Assembly: GCA_037043015.1 (NCBI GenBank)
Contig: CM073324.1
Span: 6,531,013-6,595,012, forward strand
From: Bryum argenteum
Lineage: Eukaryota > Streptophyta > Bryopsida > Bryales > Bryaceae
DNA length: 64,000 nucleotides
Reading direction: 5' to 3'
Within the stretch, counting starts at the first letter, position 1; each line of letters starts with the position of its first letter. The notes under the pieces were generated by a model. That model was given only the letters and a program-made list of their open reading frames with translations, was not told where the DNA came from and did no database searches. Positions 58,559-64,000 of the stretch are shown here, piece by piece. The translations under genes were made by a program, and so were the position numbers.

Positions 58559-60120
58559 ATGGCAAAGCAGAAGCTTTTAAGTAGTTTGTTTACTACAGTA
58601 AGTAAAGAAGAAATGGAGGTCAATGTAGAGCGTGAGTTTGCAGCACTTCATTCAAAGTTGGAGCTGGAGAGAGCTATACAGAAGCGTAAAGCTGAAAAGA
58701 GACCTGTAGGGAGGCCCAAGAAGGAGATGGAGGTTGTTCTACTTCCAACAAACGTGCAGAGGCCGATCAAATCATCATCAAGGCCATCAAGGAGTAGGGG
58801 AACATTCATGAAGTGGTTTGTGCCGTCCCTATGGGATCCTATTTTTGCAGCTGTAAGCAAGCATAGGAATTTGAGGAGTGCATTATGTTACTTGCAGTTG
58901 AAATTTAGACGTCCAGGTGAAATTGTGAGTGTGTATGACAAATTAAACACAAGCACTTTAGCAAAATGGTTCACTAGCAGAGGAGAGTTGAAAGCACGAA
59001 CCAAACAATCTGTTTTCAAGGAAACAACCGCTTATACACGGGGTGCACAACATGCTTACATCCTAGCCAATCATCCCAAATTGGAAGAAGATATCATCAC
59101 TTTGCTCAAGAGCCATCGAGATACTGGACAACCTTTGTATGCTACAACTGCTCGAGGTATAATTAGGGGATTAATCTGCATGAGAAACCCTAACTTACTT
59201 GACTTCAACAACAAAACCGGATTTAGGGTTAGCTTGTATTGGACACGTGACTTTTTGAGAACAAACTTGAACTGGACTTTGAGAAAAGCAACAGGCGATG
59301 TACGAAAGCTTCCAAGCGATTGGGAGCTGAAGGGCTTACAAATGGCTCAAAGGGCAGCTTACTTGGTGAGAGCCCATTCAATACCTCTGGAAATGATGGC
59401 TAACAAGATCAGACAACAATCCACATGGTACCAACATGGGGGGCTAGAACTTGGGCAAAGAAAGGATCAAAACACGTTTTGGTCTATGGCAAACGACAGA
59501 TTACAGTTGCAGTATCCTCTGCAGCAGCAGATAACCTCCTCCCATTCCAACTAATATTTACACGGACCACTCAAAGATGCCTTCCTCATATGCATGTTGG
59601 ACGTCAACAATGTGAAGTTGAGGGATGGCACCTAACATGCACAAGTAACCATTGGAGCAATATGGAAACATGCAAGAAATTTGTAGAATGCATTGTACAA
59701 CCATACAAAGATCAACAAGTGAAGAAGATGGGTTTAGAGGAAAACTCGAAGTTGATCTGGCTGCTGGATTGTTGGAGCGTTCACATCTCAAAAGAGTTTG
59801 TAACATGGGTGAAAATGACACATCCAGAGATCTTGCTCATTTTCGTCCCGGCAAATTGCACTAGTGTATTTTAGCCAGCAGATGTCATTTTACAGAGACC
59901 ATTTAAACACAGTTTCATGCAGCAATTTGACAGTTACACAACACAAAGCATCAAGAAGCAGGTTGGTGAAAAGGAACTGAAAGATGTCAAATTGGACACA
60001 AAAATGACCACTTTGAAGCCAAATCTATGCTCTTGGCTCCTGCAAGCATGGGGTATGTGAACAAACCGAAAATGATAAGGAGAGGATGGGAAATGTGTAG
60101 TCTGGACAGAGCATTCAACT
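58559..60120 (+). pseudogene. Pogo-like DDE transposase, frameshifted
   Basis: The first frame (58559-about 59400) reads a coiled N-terminus, a basic AT-hook-like KRPVGRPKKE and a helical DNA-binding region. The catalytic domain then shifts frame near 59400: DQTTIHMVPTWGARTW (first Asp), KRQITVAVSSAAADNLLPFQ then LIF, LLDCWSVHIS (second Asp) and FVPANCTSVF, where a TAG replaces the Gln of the usual QPAD before PADVILQRPFKHSF (third acidic residue region). A further TGA follows near 60057. The order matches the DDE_1 family. The intact ends with a broken gene suggest decay after insertion. Confidence 0.82.
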
Positions 60121-61060
60121 AGCTTTCTCAACCAGCGCCATGGACGAGCACATGAAGAACTCTCTGTTTAAGGATGAATCGACTGAAGTTGAACAAGATT
60201 CAAAACAGAATGAAGAGGAAATTGATACATACATCCCCATAAAAACCGTCATAAAACAGAGTCTACATGACGCTGCAGAAGTTGCAATAGCGAACCAACC
60301 AAGGGTCGCTTCACTAAAAGAACTTGGACGCAAAAGGTACGTCCCTACCAATCCATAGGTTCATTTCTCATTTAAATAGAGAAGAACATGAATCACTGTC
60401 AAGGTGCGATGCAAATACACATGATCTCCAAAACAGTAGAGGGACTGTAAGCAACAAAAAGAACCCAATAGCTGCTTCGAGATCAGAATTAGTACCTGAA
60501 CTAAAATGTTGTCATTTGAATGTGTGGCCCTCTAGATCCCTGCATGCACGAGAAGATATTGGGCATGAGCAAGAGGCACCAAGCAGCAAGAGAACAAGAT
60601 CTGAAATTGCAAAAGCGAGAGCTCAAATTATCCCGAAGAAGAGAGCAGAAAAGAGCGCGACCACACAGAAAGAGAAAGCGGACATGGGGTCGAACTTACC
60701 GGGCATGTAGAAGCGGTGGCCACATGCTGAGCTTGATCAATGCATGTGAGTCGTTTGTATAGATTCGGTTAAGGTTAAAGTTAAAGTCGAATTTGAACAT
60801 AACAGTAGCTGGAATAAGCGAGACGAAAGAGAGTCAGTCGGGAAGGAGCTCCAAGTCGAAAGAGATTTCAAGCACAGCAAGAAAACTAACCCATACCTTC
60901 CTCGTCACTGGATGTAGGGCTGCTGTTGCTGCCTCACCAGCTTGTGCTCCCCCAACATCCTTCTGCCCACCTAGCAGCATGCCCTCTGCTTTCACAGTAA
61001 CCTCCATCGAAAGGAGAAAAGAGACTCAACATTGCAACCCTAGCCTCTAATATGGTGAAG
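60121..61060 (+). other. C-terminal or accessory remnants inside the pogo-like element
   Basis: Short open frames (60140-60358 acidic; 60324-60710 with KRTRSEIAKARAQIIPKKRA, basic; 60793-61050) follow the transposase. They may be its C-terminal tail broken by frameshifts or a second exon set. No domain is recognised. Confidence 0.3.
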
Positions 61061-61397
61061 ATAGAATGTCGTTTGTCGTGCATGCCACCCTTGTGGGAAG
61101 CTCGACGTGAACGCGCCCTACGTTTCTCCTAACAGACCATGTGGAGAGCTTGACAAAGTAGAGTATTGTAGTTACTTTTTGATTGTGCAAGGAGCTCGTG
61201 TGGAGTATGTGGACTTTTGTGACTGCTTGATTTGTTTTTTTTTGTATTTTCGGCCCATGTGTTGTCATTTTTGAATATTTCGGAATTCTTATAATGTAAT
61301 ATCTCTTTGTTTCGGGAGCCTGCAAGTGTAATTTCCAAAAAAATTTGACTTATGTTTTTTTTAATTATTTATGAACGAAGCTGCTAGTAGGCTACGG

Positions 61398-63125
61398 TAG
61401 TTCAACAACCCTTGAACGCCCAAGAAAGCCCCATGGGCATGATTGTGATGTTTTTTGACAACCTTGGGCATTTTAATTCAACCTTGGGCTTTTCTACAAT
61501 TTACCATGAGTTTTTGGAGGTGGACTCATAGGTATTTCTAATGTCCTGGTGCCCTAATTTAACCCTTGTCCTGAGGGGCTTGTTTCCAACAGAAGTTGTA
61601 CTCAACTTTTCACTTATATTTTGATGTAAACTGACCACCTTCTTACGATGCATTCAAAAAGTGAAATTTTACAATCCAAATCACAATTTGTATGAGTGAT
61701 TTTGTGGTTTGAAAGGATTGTGGTAGGTAGATTGGGGTTGTACATAACCTTGTAGAAGGTTGCAAAGCTCATCATTGATTGGTTCATTCATGATGCCCAA
61801 GTTTAAAAGTGCACTATTCATGATGCCCAAGTCCAAAAATGATGTGACCCAATTTTGAGCTGCCCGTTTCAGACCCCATGGGCGTCGTTTTAAGGATTAG
61901 ATACTGTATATAAGCTGATATTGATCAAATGTGTACATGAAACCCTGTAGGCCAGCATTATACAGTTGGAATTCACTATAATTCATCACAGTTAAAATTC
62001 CCATAGTTAACCCCTAAAAAACCACCATGTTTTTGGAGCTCCAATGTCAAAAACTGCGATTTTCTACCACCTTGAAGGATTTGACATATGGGACCTGAAT
62101 TCAATCTATTTTTTGTACTTCCAACCGTAAGATCTTGAAGGTTACTACCATCAGTAGTCAATGTTCAAATTTGAACCGTTGGATCATCACCATTTTGAAG
62201 ATCATATCATCCAAAGTCTGTACTAAACATTTTTTTGCCACTGCCCGGAAGACAATGGCTCCTCTGTGCAAAGGCAAAGTCGATGAATATGGGTCCAACC
62301 ATGGTGCTTGTATTTTTTTCCTAGAAGCCAACTAAGTCGAGAATGCGTACACAAAATTGTAGAGCCTCATTCAAGTCTATGATCCGTCACCGAATTGTTT
62401 TGTTGGAAGGGGTCTAAACCCGGTTTATGTGGTAAAGACGGTGTTGATTTCAATAGCTCATGAAGTAAATGCATTTTCATGAATCTGAACGGTCAAAATG
62501 TAGCTTGTCACATTCAAAAACCATGGTAAAAGACTTTCAAGAAAAAGTCGAAAATCTCAATTTATCATGAATTTTGGAAGGATACACAATTCCAAATTCC
62601 AAGAAATATCAAGGGCGACCATGGAATGTTGGCTCCCTTCCATCCTCCCTCCCACCCTTGCTTTGCAAATAAACAAAATCCATCTCAAAATTACGTATGT
62701 AGTAATAACTACAAAAATAATTACGGTGGTGGGCCTTCATGGGACCACTAAGTCAACCAATCGAAAGAGGGCCTGGATTGCCGCAATATCATGTGCCGTT
62801 CTTTGCCCCCATGGCCCCGCTCTCCCCCAGCCCCATGCCCCTCCCATGTACCTATTGTCCCCGCCCCCGTCCCCGTGCCCCCTCTCCTTTGTCCGTCTCA
62901 ATGTTGTCGTCCCCATCCCCGTTCCCCCTGTTCCTACCACAAGCACTATAGAAATTGAAATTCAGAGAACTATATGGTGATACCATACATTGTGTGAAAT
63001 ATAACATTACAAATCAATACAACAATCTTCTAAGAAATTGTGAGTCAAAAGAAGATAAAAGTGCAACAAAATAAGTGGCACCAAAATTATAATATACATA
63101 ATAAGATATATTCACGTACCATTAG
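61398..63125. other. Intergenic with dispersed repeat copy B
   Basis: No gene. 62080-62240 resembles 47690-47850 (CTTCCAACCGTAAGATCTTG, AACCGTTGGATCATCACC). A C-rich stretch with repeated CCCCATGCCCC/CCCCGTCCCCGT words lies at about 62805-62935. The 3' flank of the piggyBac gene begins near 63000. Confidence 0.5.
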
Positions 63126-64000
63126 TCAATAATCTCGTCGCCGCCGTAGTGCCAAGTTTGTATGCCACCTCTCATAGCACCCATCATTCAAGCACATAAA
63201 TTTGTCACCGCATTTGTGGCAATAGTAATGTGGATCTTTTACCTTACAAACCACACAACGCCGCCTCAAGGTAGAATGTGAAGGAGTATGTATTACCGGA
63301 CGCTTTGGTAAGGGTGGTAAGTCAGCAGGTTCAGTGGATTTTCTGGACCAACCTGCTAATAACTCCTCACACAAACGTTGCTTGAACTGGAGATGAGTCA
63401 TAGGTGTCACTGGATTCCTACGATTAGAATTTGCTACACAATCTAGATAAATAATGTACATATTCACCACAGTGACATCTAGCAAAAAGAAAAAGATTCG
63501 ATGCCACCATTTGTGGCTCCGAACCTGACACGAGTATGATGCCCGCAACTGATCAGCTACATCCACTCCACGCATGTGGGTGGTGTACTCCTTTAGCATT
63601 GGTGATGTCTGAATCATCTCCCGAATGGCACCATTGCGCCGAGGCACACTAACGACAGGTTGTTCACATGGTGGTTGAATTGGCAAGCTGTGAGTAGAAA
63701 TTAGAAGAACTGGTTTCTTATCTTTCCACATTACAACAGAGATGGATCGACTTACATGCATTCCCCAGTGTGTTGTCCCTTGCGGAAGGTTCTTGAAACT
63801 TGCTAAGTTCTTTAGAAAATGAGGTAGCCCAATCCTATTTTGCCTGATGGTGCCTGTAGCGTAGATTCCACGAGCTAGAAGAGAGGTAAATAGCCCAATG
63901 CTAGAAAAGTAATTATCCACTGTGAGGCAATGACCAACATTCCACAGACCATGACATAACCTCATAACCACCTTGTGGGCTAAGTTAGTTTCACCAACAT
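63126..64000 (-). CDS. piggyBac-type transposase, 3' part (runs off the window)
   Basis: The minus-strand frame is open from the window edge to the TAG/TAA region at 63126. Seen: CLTVDNYFSSIGLFTSLLA (catalytic Asp of the second motif), GTIRQNRIGLP, YTTHMRGVDVADQLRASYS (third Asp motif), HKWWHRIFFFLLDVTVVN, and a C-terminal cysteine-rich domain CVVCKVKDPHYYCHKCGDKF followed by CLNDGCYERWH, the zinc-binding module that contacts the terminal repeats. This matches DDE_Tnp_1_7 plus the piggyBac cysteine-rich domain. The visible 291 codons have no defect. The N-terminus and first catalytic Asp lie beyond 64000. The element cuts and inserts at TTAA sites. Confidence 0.88.
   Translation of the reverse strand, partial: VGETNLAHKVVMRLCHGLWNVGHCLTVDNYFSSIGLFTSLLARGIYATGTIRQNRIGLPHFLKNLASFKNLPQGTTHWGMHVSRSISVVMWKDKKPVLLISTHSLPIQPPCEQPVVSVPRRNGAIREMIQTSPMLKEYTTHMRGVDVADQLRASYSCQVRSHKWWHRIFFFLLDVTVVNMYIIYLDCVANSNRRNPVTPMTHLQFKQRLCEELLAGWSRKSTEPADLPPLPKRPVIHTPSHSTLRRRCVVCKVKDPHYYCHKCGDKFMCLNDGCYERWHTNLALRRRRDY

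Larger units (their letters stand above)
58244..61397 (+). mobile_element. Pogo-like (Tc1/mariner superfamily) DNA transposon, complete ends
   Basis: Perfect 22-bp inverted repeats, CCGTAGCCTACTAGCAGCTT then CG, at 58244-58265 and inverted at 61376-61397. TA flanks both sides (58242-58243 and 61398-61399), the hallmark duplication of this superfamily. It contains a DDE transposase gene with a frameshift and stops. Length is 3154 bp. Confidence 0.88.

Overview
The window looks like nuclear DNA of a land plant or close streptophyte relative, probably not a flowering plant. Two intact, intron-rich host genes support this: a chromomethylase (BAH, chromodomain and cytosine methyltransferase; 51780-56990) that only the plant lineage has, and a 2190-residue THADA/TRM732-like gene (38047-45286). 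The surrounding repeats point to a non-seed lineage: a dual-endonuclease (Dualen-type) LINE, a piggyBac transposase and a pogo-like element. That placement is inference. No rRNA, complete tRNA or CRISPR array was seen.

The left 36.5 kb appears to be a three-level nest of transposons. The outermost is a LINE (about 24704-36566, with its 5' end cut off). It carries ORF1, a 2A-like peptide, an APE endonuclease, reverse transcriptase, an unusual possibly methyltransferase-like domain, RNase H and a restriction-like endonuclease, with several stops and frameshifts. A CACTA (En/Spm) element whose right terminus is at 24703 abuts, and seems to interrupt, the start of LINE ORF1. It carries a TNP1-like gene (to 8384) with minisatellites in its introns. 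A 15-kb Mutator-like element (8672-23818) sits inside the CACTA element. It has inverted terminal repeats built on a GAGCGGT motif and an 11-bp target duplication.

The Mutator-like element is the most interesting object. On the minus strand it has a decayed MULE transposase with a SWIM zinc finger (9146-12982). On the plus strand it has a multi-exon gene (18233-22920) joining a ParB-like domain to a DNA N4/N6-methyltransferase-like domain, an architecture I know from prokaryotes and phages. Between them are an acidic hypothetical gene, two tandem-repeat arrays and a coiled-coil exon. This copy is frameshifted, so it is a fossil of a possibly wider family of transposons carrying a DNA methyltransferase.

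To the right, THADA and the chromomethylase are separated by 6.5 kb of AT-rich sequence containing a 960-bp TA-flanked inverted-repeat element. Beyond the chromomethylase lie a complete but broken pogo-like element (58244-61397, perfect 22-bp inverted repeats, TA duplication), a dispersed repeat shared with the earlier intergenic region, and the 3' part of a piggyBac transposase running off the right edge on the minus strand. All reading was by eye. Exon borders of the two host genes are phase-checked, while those of the transposon genes are approximate.
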